Below, piece after piece: positions 5,547 through 12,257 of a stretch of DNA of 12,510 nt (positions are counted from its first letter, which is position 1; each line of letters opens with the position of its first letter). Under the pieces are notes generated by a model. That model was not told the origin of the DNA and searched no databases. It was given only the letters and a program-made list of their open reading frames with translations. The translations under genes were made by a program, and so were the position numbers. The DNA is from an uncultured Bacilli bacterium (lineage in GTDB: Bacteria > Bacillota_I > Bacilli_A > RF39 > UBA660): assembly GCA_947628725.1 (NCBI GenBank), contig CANRAQ010000031.1, forward strand, positions 1 to 12,510. The letters are read 5' to 3'.

Positions 5547-6299
5547 TTAATCTAATTTTTTAACTATTAGATATGCATTTAAGCCTTCACCAGTTAAAGT
5601 TAAAGTTGTTGTAGCAGTTCCTTGGAAAGTTAAATTTAAATTAGATCCTTGTGTTAAATTTGCAATAAAATCTCCATTATAAGTATAGACTTGACCTTGA
5701 GTTAAATTTTTTGAGATTGCAGTTCCATCAACATTTGAATCACCATCTCTTACTGATAAAGTTATATCACCTGTTTGATTAGATGATACTTGAGCGAAAT
5801 AAATAAGTTCATAAATACCATCTTCTTGTATAGTAATGTTATTTGCAGTATCATAGGATACATTGTTTTCAGGCATAGTTGTATCAAGATCAACTACAGT
5901 AGCTGTAGTATCATTTAGTTGTACAGTACCTGTTTGTTCATTATAAATTCCACCAAAAGCATTTAATCCATTTGCAGGTCCAGTAGGTCCAGTTGCTCCA
6001 GTTTCACCTTGAGGTCCAGTAGGTCCTTGAGGAATTGTAAAATCTAATACAACATTTTCAGCAGTACCTGTGTTTGTTACTGATGCTTCTCCACCTGCTT
6101 CTCCAGTTGTAGTTGTTCCAACAGTAACACTTACAGGTCCTTGAGGTCCAGTAGGTCCAGTAGGCCCAGTAGGTCCTATTAAACCAGCAGGCCCAGTAGG
6201 TCCAGTTGGGCCAGTAGGCCCTATTATTGCTCCAGTACATTGTGGTTTGCATTTAGAATCTTGTTTTATTTTTTGTAAAGCTTTTTCGTAATAATTCAA
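5547..6299 (-). CDS. BclA-like collagen-repeat surface protein, 250 aa (TTG start)
   Basis: I choose the TTG at 6299-6297 over the in-frame ATG at 6320. GGAAGGAG (6314-6307) stands 7 nt before the TTG and would be inside the gene otherwise. The TTG start also gives MNYYEKALQKIKQD, in register with MDLYKKAIEKIKKD and MDTYERALRKIMED of the paralogues. Collagen GPT repeats cover residues ~27-55 and 91-108. Between them is a spacer (56-90) with VTVGTTTTGEAGGEASVTN and VVLDFTIPQG. Residues ~110-250 form a beta-rich head (GIYNEQTGTVQLN, GIYELIYFAQVSS, LNAYLIVKKLD) with a BclA/C1q-like look, different from the head shared by the other two. Cys at 17 and 21 near the N-terminus could crosslink. Monocistronic with its own candidate promoter and terminator. 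Exosporium location is inferred. Confidence 0.85.
   Translation of the reverse strand: MNYYEKALQKIKQDSKCKPQCTGAIIGPTGPTGPTGPAGLIGPTGPTGPTGPQGPVSVTVGTTTTGEAGGEASVTNTGTAENVVLDFTIPQGPTGPQGETGATGPTGPANGLNAFGGIYNEQTGTVQLNDTTATVVDLDTTMPENNVSYDTANNITIQEDGIYELIYFAQVSSNQTGDITLSVRDGDSNVDGTAISKNLTQGQVYTYNGDFIANLTQGSNLNLTFQGTATTTLTLTGEGLNAYLIVKKLD
6138..6221 (-). repeat. 9-nt tandem repeats encoding Gly-Pro-Thr
   Basis: The unit, seen on the plus strand as CCAGTAGGT/CCAGTAGGC, recurs nearly perfectly along this stretch. Similar runs lie at about 3628-3660, 3778-3885 and 5336-5372. These in-frame near-identical units are substrates for slippage and recombination that change collagen length without breaking the frame. 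Confidence 0.8.
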
Positions 6300-6306
6300 A
6301 ATATCA

Positions 6307-6314
6307 CTCCTTCC
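6307..6314 (-). promoter_or_regulatory. Ribosome binding site that fixes the TTG start of the 250-aa collagen gene
   Basis: GGAAGGAG on the minus strand, 7 nt before TTG 6299. The upstream ATG at 6320-6318 has no Shine-Dalgarno of its own. Confidence 0.8.
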
Positions 6315-6319
6315 ATTCA

Positions 6320-6347
6320 TAATGTATGAACTTAAAAAATTTTAAGT
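6320..6347 (-). promoter_or_regulatory. Candidate sigma-K/sigma-E-like promoter of the 250-aa collagen gene
   Basis: On the minus strand, AAC (AC at 6347-6346), 17 bp, then CATACATTA (6328-6320), which fits CATAnnnTA of sigma-K. CATACATT also fits the sigma-E -10 (CATACAnT), but no good sigma-E -35 is at the right distance. The ribosome binding site begins 5 nt later, the same layout as before the 484-aa gene. Confidence 0.45.
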
Positions 6348-6400
6348 TATAATAAATATCATCATAAAAATAATTATGAGATTATAGTTGTAAAATTAAG

Positions 6401-6429
6401 TTGTAATATATATTTAAATATGCTATACT
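6401..6429 (+). promoter_or_regulatory. Sigma-A-like promoter of the HExxH protein gene
   Basis: TTGTAA (6401-6406), a 17-bp spacer and TATACT (6424-6429) preceded by TGC, an extended -10. It faces away from the collagen gene's candidate promoter. Confidence 0.65.
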
Positions 6430-6458
6430 TATAAAAATAATATGATAGGAGTAATAAT

Positions 6459-7664
6459 TTGAAAGGGTTAGATTTTTATAAACAATTTGAAAAATATAAA
6501 AAAGTAATAATTCAAGAAATAATAAATGAATTTGGTGAAGAAAATAAAGATATAATTTGTGAAAGAATAGATGAAAATATATTAGTATTTATGTCTTCAC
6601 CAAGTGAAGAATATGATTATGTAAGAAATAATAGTTCTATAAATTTATTTGATAAAGCAAGTGTTAAAATGAAATATAAAAATTTTGAGACCATAAAAAA
6701 TAAAATATGTGAACCTCTTATGGATGGATTTATTGATACTGCTTTATATTATATGGGATTAGATAAATCTTATTTAAAAAACGAAAAATTACGTGAATTA
6801 TTTACTGATGAAAATTTTAATGAAGGTCTTATAGATTCACTTACAGATAAATCTATGGAATTATTAAAAAATGAAAAAGTTCCAAAATCTATAAGAGATA
6901 ATATAAGAAATAATCAAGCAAAGTTTGATAAAATAGTTAATGAATTAGGTATAAAAGTTAATGGTAATTTTTATTACTGCATAGATGAAATTATAATGAT
7001 AAGGGATACATATAAATGTATGTATTATAAAAAAATTTTAGAGAATGATTCTTTTTATATATCAAAACTTAGAAAAATTTTAAATACTTCAGATTATGTA
7101 AAATTGTTTTATATATCATTTGTTGAAAACACTAATCATGGAAATATTAAAATTGGGGATAATTTAATTAAATATATATATTGTCCTATTGCTAGATTAA
7201 AAAATCAAGGAATAAAAAGTATTGATGTTCAAATTGTTCATGAATTAATACATTCTATACAAGGAGATGAAATAGATAACCTTTTCAATGAAATTAATGT
7301 TCAAATGCATGCGATTAATGTAGTAAAAAGATTACATCAAAATAATGTTTTTGTATTTGATAATGAAAATGATTATAAAATCACTGGAGAGTGTATATAC
7401 GAATCTTTATTTCCTCTTACCGATAAATTATTAGATCAATATGGCTTTATATTTGATAAGTGTATATTTGATGGATATGGAGATATGAAAAATATATTTG
7501 GTGAATATTGGAAAAAATATTTATTACAGATTTCTCATATATACGATGTATATTTAACAAAACATATCATGCTAGAAAATAACTTTAAAAAAGTTTATGA
7601 AGAAATAGAAAATATGGAAAATTTTTATTGTGAAAATAATATAAAAGGTGGTAAACATGTATAG
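6459..7664 (+). CDS. Putative zinc metalloprotein/peptidase with HELIH motif, 401 aa
   Basis: Starts at TTG 6459 with AGGAG (6447-6451) seven bases before; no better ATG lies nearby. There is no signal peptide or clear membrane helix, so it is probably cytoplasmic. The only recognisable motif is VQIVHELIHSIQGDE with HELIH at residues 261-265, matching the HExxH zinc-binding/catalytic signature of zincins. FNEINVQMHAINVV follows, and E278 (13 residues on) is a possible third ligand. Around 311-317 is ECIYESL, another acidic candidate. The rest is helical and charged. I do not recognise the family, and the short gap to a third ligand is unusual for gluzincins. The stop overlaps the next gene by 8 nt, so the two proteins are probably made together. 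Divergent from the collagen genes, which does not itself prove a shared role. Confidence 0.8.
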   Translation: MKGLDFYKQFEKYKKVIIQEIINEFGEENKDIICERIDENILVFMSSPSEEYDYVRNNSSINLFDKASVKMKYKNFETIKNKICEPLMDGFIDTALYYMGLDKSYLKNEKLRELFTDENFNEGLIDSLTDKSMELLKNEKVPKSIRDNIRNNQAKFDKIVNELGIKVNGNFYYCIDEIIMIRDTYKCMYYKKILENDSFYISKLRKILNTSDYVKLFYISFVENTNHGNIKIGDNLIKYIYCPIARLKNQGIKSIDVQIVHELIHSIQGDEIDNLFNEINVQMHAINVVKRLHQNNVFVFDNENDYKITGECIYESLFPLTDKLLDQYGFIFDKCIFDGYGDMKNIFGEYWKKYLLQISHIYDVYLTKHIMLENNFKKVYEEIENMENFYCENNIKGGKHV

Positions 7665-7965
7665 TAGTTTACAGGAAGTAAATATAATAACCAATATAGA
7701 TAATAAAAATTATGAAATAAATTTAAACTATATTGATGATAAAATTTTTATAAATAGTAAATTGGTAGATACTTCAATAAATTTGAATGATTATTTAGAT
7801 AAGTTATTTAATATAATAAAGTTTTGGAATGTAGATGAAACTATAGGCGATTTTAAAACTTTAGTTTCAGTCGTAGAAAAAGATAAAACTTATAATTATT
7901 ATATAAGTAATAATTTACCAAATAATTATGATAGTTTTATAGATTTATTATTTTTAATTATATAA
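7657..7965 (+). CDS. Hypothetical small acidic protein, 102 aa, coupled to the HExxH protein
   Basis: I choose ATG 7657 because AAAGGTGG (7644-7651) lies 5 nt before it; the in-frame GTG at 7648 overlaps that site. The gene overlaps the end of the HExxH gene by 8 nt in another frame, implying translational coupling. The protein begins MYSSLQEVNIITNIDNKNYE, has alternating polar/hydrophobic stretches suggestive of a small beta-alpha fold, and ends in a hydrophobic FIDLLFLII that is too short and terminal for a normal membrane anchor. No motif is recognisable. It could be a partner, regulator or inhibitor of the upstream protein; that is inference from position only. A terminator follows directly. 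Confidence 0.75.
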   Translation: MYSSLQEVNIITNIDNKNYEINLNYIDDKIFINSKLVDTSINLNDYLDKLFNIIKFWNVDETIGDFKTLVSVVEKDKTYNYYISNNLPNNYDSFIDLLFLII

Positions 7966-7989
7966 TAACAGATTCTGTTATTATTTTTT
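7962..7989 (+). terminator. Intrinsic terminator of the HExxH/102-aa operon
   Basis: ATAATAACAG (7962-7971) pairs perfectly with CTGTTATTAT (7975-7984) around an ATT loop, with the T-run at 7984-7989. It overlaps the stop codon of the 102-aa gene. Confidence 0.85.
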
Positions 7990-7994
7990 CCTCA

Positions 7995-8023
7995 TTAACA
8001 CTTATTGTATTTGAGAATATAAT
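7995..8023 (+). promoter_or_regulatory. Sigma-A-like promoter of the substrate-binding protein gene
   Basis: TTAACA (7995-8000), 17 bp, TATAAT (8018-8023). A second overlapping TATAAT at 8023-8028 would give a 22-bp spacer and is less likely. Confidence 0.75.
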
Positions 8024-8048
8024 ATAATTGATTGAGGAGGAATAAATT

Positions 8049-9041
8049 TTGAAGAAAATGATTATTAGTTTAATAGCTATTTTAATAATAGTATTAATAG
8101 CTATTGGGGTATTATATAAAGGTGACGATAAAAAAGAAAAAGATTTAAAAGATATTACCGTTGCAGAAGTTGCCCATAGTATATTTTATGCCCCTATGTA
8201 TGTAGCAGATTCATTAGGATATTTTGAAGAAGAAGGATTAGATGTAGAAATAGTTTTAACAAGTGGAGCAGATGCAGTAGCGGCTGCAGTTATGAGTAAA
8301 GATGCTCAAATTGGATTTTGTGGAAGTGAACAGTCAATATATATCTATAATGGTGGAGAAGAAGACTATTTAGTAAATTTTGCAGGACTTACAAAAAGAG
8401 ATGGAAGTTTCATAGTAGGAAGAACAAATGAAGAATTTAATGTAGAAAATTTAAAAGGAAGTCATATAATTGCAGGTAGAGAGGGCGGAATGCCAGCAAT
8501 GACACTTGAATATACATTAATGGAAAATGGAGTAGATATAAAAGATTTAAATTTTGACACTTCAGTAGCGTTCGCATCTATGTCAGGAGCATTTATAGGT
8601 GGAACAGGTGATTATGTCGCACTTTTTGAACCTACCGCACTTCAACTTGAAAAACAAGGATTTGGTTATGTAGTTGCTTCTTTAGGACAATTAGGTGGTG
8701 AAGTTCCTTATACTACATTTATGACAAGAAAAAGTTATCTAAATGATAATAAAGATGTCATAGAAGGATTTAATAAGGCTATCCAAAAGGGATTAGACTA
8801 CACTTTTGAACATACTGATGAAGAAGTTGCAGAAGTAATATTAGATTATTTCCCAGACACTTCAAAACAAGATTTAACTGAAACAGTTAAGCGTTATAGA
8901 GAAAATGATTCTTGGTATCCTACAACATTTATATCTGAAGAAGGATTTAAACATGTACAAGAAATAATGGATAATTCAGGAAAACTAGAAAAAACTGCAC
9001 CATATGATAAATTAGTAGATAATACTTATTCTAAAAAATAA
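8049..9041 (+). CDS. NMT1/SsuA-like ABC transporter substrate-binding protein, membrane-anchored, 330 aa
   Basis: Starts at TTG 8049, 8 nt after GAGGAGG (8034-8040); the ATG at 8058 would be 17 nt away. Residues 4-22 form a hydrophobic segment after two Lys, but there is no lipobox Cys, so the protein appears held by an uncleaved N-terminal anchor rather than lipidated. From ~35 it is a periplasmic-binding-type fold: VAEVAHSIFYAPMYVADSLG then YFEEEGLDVEIV (46-69 region), typical of the NMT1/THI5/SsuA/TauA group that binds thiamine precursors, sulfonates, taurine or related small molecules. NLKGSHIIAGREGG and YVALFEPTALQLEKQGFGY are further family-like blocks. No permease or ATPase gene adjoins it, and it has its own promoter and terminator. 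The ligand cannot be assigned; a pyrimidine thiamine precursor (ThiY-like) is one option. Confidence 0.85.
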   Translation: MKKMIISLIAILIIVLIAIGVLYKGDDKKEKDLKDITVAEVAHSIFYAPMYVADSLGYFEEEGLDVEIVLTSGADAVAAAVMSKDAQIGFCGSEQSIYIYNGGEEDYLVNFAGLTKRDGSFIVGRTNEEFNVENLKGSHIIAGREGGMPAMTLEYTLMENGVDIKDLNFDTSVAFASMSGAFIGGTGDYVALFEPTALQLEKQGFGYVVASLGQLGGEVPYTTFMTRKSYLNDNKDVIEGFNKAIQKGLDYTFEHTDEEVAEVILDYFPDTSKQDLTETVKRYRENDSWYPTTFISEEGFKHVQEIMDNSGKLEKTAPYDKLVDNTYSKK

Positions 9042-9062
9042 AACGATTATATCGTTTTTTTT
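9040..9062 (+). terminator. Intrinsic terminator of the substrate-binding protein gene
   Basis: AAAACGAT (9040-9047) pairs with ATCGTTTT (9051-9058) around a TAT loop; the T-run extends to 9062. Confidence 0.85.
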
Positions 9063-9073
9063 GCGATTACTCA

Positions 9074-9102
9074 TTTACAGTAAAATTTATGAATGTTATA
9101 AT
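9074..9102 (+). promoter_or_regulatory. Sigma-A-like promoter of the PcrA helicase gene
   Basis: TTTACA (9074-9079), 17 bp, TATAAT (9097-9102). The ribosome binding site AAAGGAG (9115-9121) lies 6 nt before the ATG at 9128. Confidence 0.7.
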
Positions 9103-9127
9103 TAATATATAAATAAAGGAGTGCATC

Positions 9128-11215
9128 ATGAAACTAGAAAATTTAAATGATAAACAAATAGAGGCTATAGAAAACACAGAAGGCCCAATGTTAATTTTAG
9201 CGGGTGCTGGAAGTGGTAAAACTAGGGTTTTAACTACCAAAATAGCGTACCTTATAAAAGAAAAAAATGTAGATCCATACAGTATATTAGCCATAACATT
9301 TACAAATAAGGCTGCAAATGAAATGAAAGAAAGGGTAGTTAATATATTAGGTGAAGATACTAGAAAAATTCAAATTTCAACATTTCATTCTTTTGGATTA
9401 TCTATAATAAAAAGATATTATAAGTTTTTTGATTTAAAATCTAATTTTACTATTATAGATAGTGATGACTCATTATCTATGATAAAAAAAATACTTAAAG
9501 ATATGAATTATGACCCTAAAGAAATTAATCCAAAGACTATAAGAAATACTATTAGTAATTCTAAAAATGAATTGATGTTACCAAAAGATTTAGAAAAATT
9601 TATAAGTAATGGTAATTATGAAATAACTGTTAAAGTATATTATGAATATCAGAAAAGATTAAAGACAAATAATAGTGTAGATTTTGATGATTTACTTATG
9701 TTACCTATTATATTATTTAAACAAAATCCAGATATTTTAGACTATTATCAAGAAAGATATAGATATATACTTATAGATGAATATCAAGATACAAATGAGG
9801 TACAATATAAGTTAACAAAAATGTTAAGTAAAAAGTATCAAAATATTTGTGTAGTTGGTGATCCAGATCAAAGTATATATGGATTTAGAGGATCTAACTA
9901 TAAAAATATATTAAACTTTGAAAAAGATTATAAAAATGTTAAAGTGGTATTACTTGAGCAGAATTATAGATCTACTAAAAACATATTAAATGCTTCTAAC
10001 GATATAATAAAAAATAATAAAAATAGAAAAGAAAAAAATTTGTGGACAGATAATGTAGAAGGAGAAAAAATTAAATATAAAAGATGTGAAGATGAAAAAG
10101 ATGAAGCAAATTATGTAGTTTCAAGCATTAAAAAACTTATGAAAGAAAAAGTAAATTTATCAGATATTGCAGTTTTATATAGAACAAACGCACAATCAAG
10201 AAATATAGAAGAAGCACTTTTAAAGAACAATATTCCATATAAAGTTATAGGTAGTTTTTATTTCTATAATAGAAAAGAGATAAAAGACTTAATTTCATAT
10301 TTAAAATTAATTTATAATCCAAGCGATGATATAAGTTTAGAAAGAGTAATAAATGTTCCTAAAAGAGGCATAGGATTAAAGACTATTCAGAATATTAGAA
10401 CTGAAGCAAATGTCTTAGATGATAGTATGTTTAATGTTATATCTGGTGGTAAAGAATTAGAATTTAAAAAACTTATATTAGGTTTTATAGATTCTAGTAT
10501 GGAACTTTCTCTTACTGAATTAGTAGAATTAATACTAGATAAAACTGGAATAAAAAAAGAATTAGAACTAGAAGATACTATAGAATCTCAATCTAGATTA
10601 GAGAACCTAGAAGAATTTAAATCTATTACTAAAAGTTTTGAAGATAGATATGGTGTAGTGTCACTTGCAGAATTTTTAGATGAGATAAGTTTAGTATCAG
10701 ATGCTGAAGAATATAAAAATATGACTGATGTAGTTACACTTATGACAGTACATTCCGCTAAAGGATTAGAATTTGATAATGTATTTATTATAGGACTTGA
10801 AGAAGGAATATTCCCACATAGTATGTGTCTAAATATTCCAAGTGAAATTGAAGAAGAAAGAAGACTATGTTATGTTGCATTTACAAGGGCTAGAAAAAAA
10901 CTTACATTATTAAATTCTAAAAGACGATTATTATATGGTCAAGATAATTTAAATCCACAAAGTAGATTTATATCAGAAATAAGTGATGAATATTTAGATA
11001 AAGAAGATAAAACTATATTTAATTATAAAAAAACTATTGCTCATTCAAATATAAATGAAGATGAAGAGTATACTTTAGGTGAACATGTAATGCACGAAAA
11101 ATATGGTGAAGGTGTAATTATAGGTATAGATTCAAAAGTCTTAACTATTGCTTTTAGTCATCCACATGGAATAGTAAAGATGATTAAAGGTCATAATAGT
11201 ATTAAAAAGTGTTAA
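9128..11215 (+). CDS. pcrA: UvrD/PcrA-type superfamily 1 DNA helicase, 695 aa
   Basis: An ATP-driven 3'-5' DNA helicase acting in repair, in clearing RecA or stalled RNA polymerase, and in plasmid rolling-circle replication. All SF1A motifs are present in order: Q motif LNDKQIEAI (6-14), Walker A AGAGSGKT (25-32), Ia ITFTNKAANEM (56-66), STFHSFG (84-90), Walker B LIDEYQDTNE (215-224), III GDPDQSIYGFRG (244-255), IV LEQNYRST (276-283), V TVHSAKGLEFD (540-550) and VI EERRLCYVAFTRAR (576-589). The C-terminal 646-695 (GEHVMHEKYGEGVIIGI) matches the Tudor-like RNA-polymerase-binding tail of PcrA/UvrD. At 695 aa it is slightly shorter than typical PcrA (about 720-750), mostly in the 2B region and linker. 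This tail and the Gram-positive context favour PcrA over RecB- or Rep-like enzymes. A core gene; probably monocistronic or reading into the small genes downstream. Confidence 0.93.
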   Translation: MKLENLNDKQIEAIENTEGPMLILAGAGSGKTRVLTTKIAYLIKEKNVDPYSILAITFTNKAANEMKERVVNILGEDTRKIQISTFHSFGLSIIKRYYKFFDLKSNFTIIDSDDSLSMIKKILKDMNYDPKEINPKTIRNTISNSKNELMLPKDLEKFISNGNYEITVKVYYEYQKRLKTNNSVDFDDLLMLPIILFKQNPDILDYYQERYRYILIDEYQDTNEVQYKLTKMLSKKYQNICVVGDPDQSIYGFRGSNYKNILNFEKDYKNVKVVLLEQNYRSTKNILNASNDIIKNNKNRKEKNLWTDNVEGEKIKYKRCEDEKDEANYVVSSIKKLMKEKVNLSDIAVLYRTNAQSRNIEEALLKNNIPYKVIGSFYFYNRKEIKDLISYLKLIYNPSDDISLERVINVPKRGIGLKTIQNIRTEANVLDDSMFNVISGGKELEFKKLILGFIDSSMELSLTELVELILDKTGIKKELELEDTIESQSRLENLEEFKSITKSFEDRYGVVSLAEFLDEISLVSDAEEYKNMTDVVTLMTVHSAKGLEFDNVFIIGLEEGIFPHSMCLNIPSEIEEERRLCYVAFTRARKKLTLLNSKRRLLYGQDNLNPQSRFISEISDEYLDKEDKTIFNYKKTIAHSNINEDEEYTLGEHVMHEKYGEGVIIGIDSKVLTIAFSHPHGIVKMIKGHNSIKKC

Positions 11216-11219
11216 GATA

Positions 11220-11248
11220 TTGAAATAAATAAAATATTATTGTATATT
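11220..11248 (+). promoter_or_regulatory. Possible promoter of the three-small-gene cassette
   Basis: TTGAAA (11220-11225), 17 bp, TATATT (11243-11248). No terminator separates pcrA from the cassette, so read-through is also possible. The predicted start would leave a leader of only about 12 nt. Confidence 0.4.
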
Positions 11249-11266
11249 ATATATGGTGATGATTAT

Positions 11267-11626
11267 ATGATAAATTGGACTGATTTAAAAAAATTACAAA
11301 GTGATAAATTAAATTATCAATTAAAATTAAATGATTTATTAAAGTCACCAAATGTAAATATAGAAAATATAAATGAACTTAAATCTGAAATAATTCATAT
11401 AAATAAACAAATAGAAAAAATAGTAGGTAAAAAAGAATTAGAAAGACAAGATGAATTAAAAGTAAAGAAAATTGATACTAGTTTAATAGATTTAAATAAT
11501 TATAATATATTAAAAAATAAATACGATAAAATAAGTAATATAAATAATTCAACTAAAAAAATTATAGAAATAATAAAAATCTATAAAAATTTAGATAATG
11601 ATGATGTAAAAGTAAAGGTGGCATAG
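11267..11626 (+). CDS. Hypothetical coiled-coil protein, 119 aa
   Basis: I choose ATG 11267 because GGTGAT (11255-11260), a perfect match to the anti-Shine-Dalgarno, is 6 nt upstream; the in-frame TTG at 11240 has no such site. The protein begins MINWTDLKKLQSDKLNYQLK, is very rich in Lys, Asn, Ile and Leu, and has heptad-like hydrophobic spacing over about residues 5-70 (LNDLLKS, INELKSEIIHINKQIEKI). This suggests a helical hairpin or coiled coil. No signal, membrane segment or catalytic motif is seen. I do not recognise it. The next gene's ATG follows its TAG without a gap, so the two are cotranslated; function is unknown. Confidence 0.7.
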   Translation: MINWTDLKKLQSDKLNYQLKLNDLLKSPNVNIENINELKSEIIHINKQIEKIVGKKELERQDELKVKKIDTSLIDLNNYNILKNKYDKISNINNSTKKIIEIIKIYKNLDNDDVKVKVA

Positions 11627-11947
11627 ATGGAAATACAAAAAGAAGCCTTTTCAACTTTAATGGAGTATTATAAAAAGATTCCATTAAAAAATAAAAGAGA
11701 AGAAATAATAAATGAATTAGAGGGATTAATATTAAATTTTTCTAAAATTTATTCAGAATTTGGAGAAATACCTGATATGACATTAAATAAAGAAATATTA
11801 AATTTAAATAATAAAGAATTATCTGAAGATGAATTTTTACATGCAGTATATGCATATATAGATGTATTAAAAAATATAAGTGCAGAATTTATAAATAAAG
11901 TAAGTGAAATAATTATAGATAAATACGAAGAAAGAGGTGCTATATGA
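11627..11947 (+). CDS. Hypothetical helical protein, 106 aa
   Basis: ATG 11627 directly abuts the preceding TAG, with AAAGGTGG (11614-11621) 5 nt before. Its TGA overlaps the next ATG as ATGA (11944-11947). The protein is acidic and almost entirely predicted helical (MEIQKEAFSTLMEYYKKIPL; DEFLHAVYAYIDVLKNISAE), with no membrane segment or known motif. I do not recognise it. The packing of three small helical or acidic genes suggests subunits of one small complex or a chaperone-like set. That is inference from arrangement. Confidence 0.7.
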   Translation: MEIQKEAFSTLMEYYKKIPLKNKREEIINELEGLILNFSKIYSEFGEIPDMTLNKEILNLNNKELSEDEFLHAVYAYIDVLKNISAEFINKVSEIIIDKYEERGAI

Positions 11948-12192
11948 ATATAAAATTAGGAGATTTATTAACTTTAGATGATGGCAGATATGTAACTTTA
12001 GATAACATAGAATATAAAAATGAAAAATATATATTTACAGATAAAGTAGATGATAACGATAAGCCTATGAATAATACTTGTGTGTTTAAAATAGTAGGTG
12101 ATGAATTAGAAATTATAGATGATAAAGACTTATTAGATACTTTAATGCCAATATTTTTAAAGGATATAGAAAAATTAGTTCAAGATTTATAA
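11944..12192 (+). CDS. Hypothetical small acidic protein, 82 aa (weakly DUF1292-like)
   Basis: ATG 11944 overlaps the previous stop by 4 nt and has AGAGGTG (11933-11939) upstream. The sequence reads like a compact beta barrel or sheet (IKLGDLLTLDDGRYVTLDNI, EKYIFTDKV, CVFKIVGDELEIIDD) followed by a C-terminal helix (LMPIFLKDIEKLVQDL). This pattern of a 'DG..Y' strand, a 'Y[IL]' strand and an acidic 'D..LLD' tail recalls DUF1292/YrzB-like small proteins of Firmicutes, but only weakly. No catalytic residues are evident. Last gene of the cassette; two hairpins follow. Confidence 0.7.
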   Translation: MNIKLGDLLTLDDGRYVTLDNIEYKNEKYIFTDKVDDNDKPMNNTCVFKIVGDELEIIDDKDLLDTLMPIFLKDIEKLVQDL

Positions 12193-12233
12193 AAAATTAA
12201 TGTATAAATATAAAAATATTACATAGTATAATA

Positions 12234-12255
12234 ATGTCAACGGTAATGTTGACAT
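12234..12255. other. Perfect 8-bp hairpin (ATGTCAAC / GTTGACAT)
   Basis: ATGTCAAC (12234-12241) and GTTGACAT (12248-12255) with a GGTAAT loop. It has no T-run of its own and sits just before the terminator hairpin. It could be an operator, part of a tandem terminator, or the start of a small RNA (a TATAAT lies at 12227-12232, but without a good -35). Confidence 0.5.
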
Positions 12256-12257
12256 AT

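Noticed and set aside
3628..6221. CRISPR-like array suggested by regularly spaced short repeats
   Set aside because: The repeats are 9-nt coding units of collagen without unique spacers, and they lie in intact reading frames.
6058..6252. 64-aa Trp/Tyr/Asn-rich minus-strand ORF
   Set aside because: Frame-shifted reading of the GPT repeats and spacer; its repetitive WTYW pattern is an artefact of the 9-nt units.
9067..9294. 75-aa minus-strand ORF
   Set aside because: Antisense to the pcrA start and promoter, without a ribosome binding site.
11240..11266. Longer N-terminus of the 119-aa protein from TTG 11240
   Set aside because: It would place the good GGTGAT ribosome binding site inside the gene and has none of its own.
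11944..11947. Alternative genetic code with TGA as Trp, suggested by the extreme AT content
   Set aside because: TGA terminates the 106-aa gene within an ATGA overlap with the next start, and Trp in all proteins is encoded by TGG.
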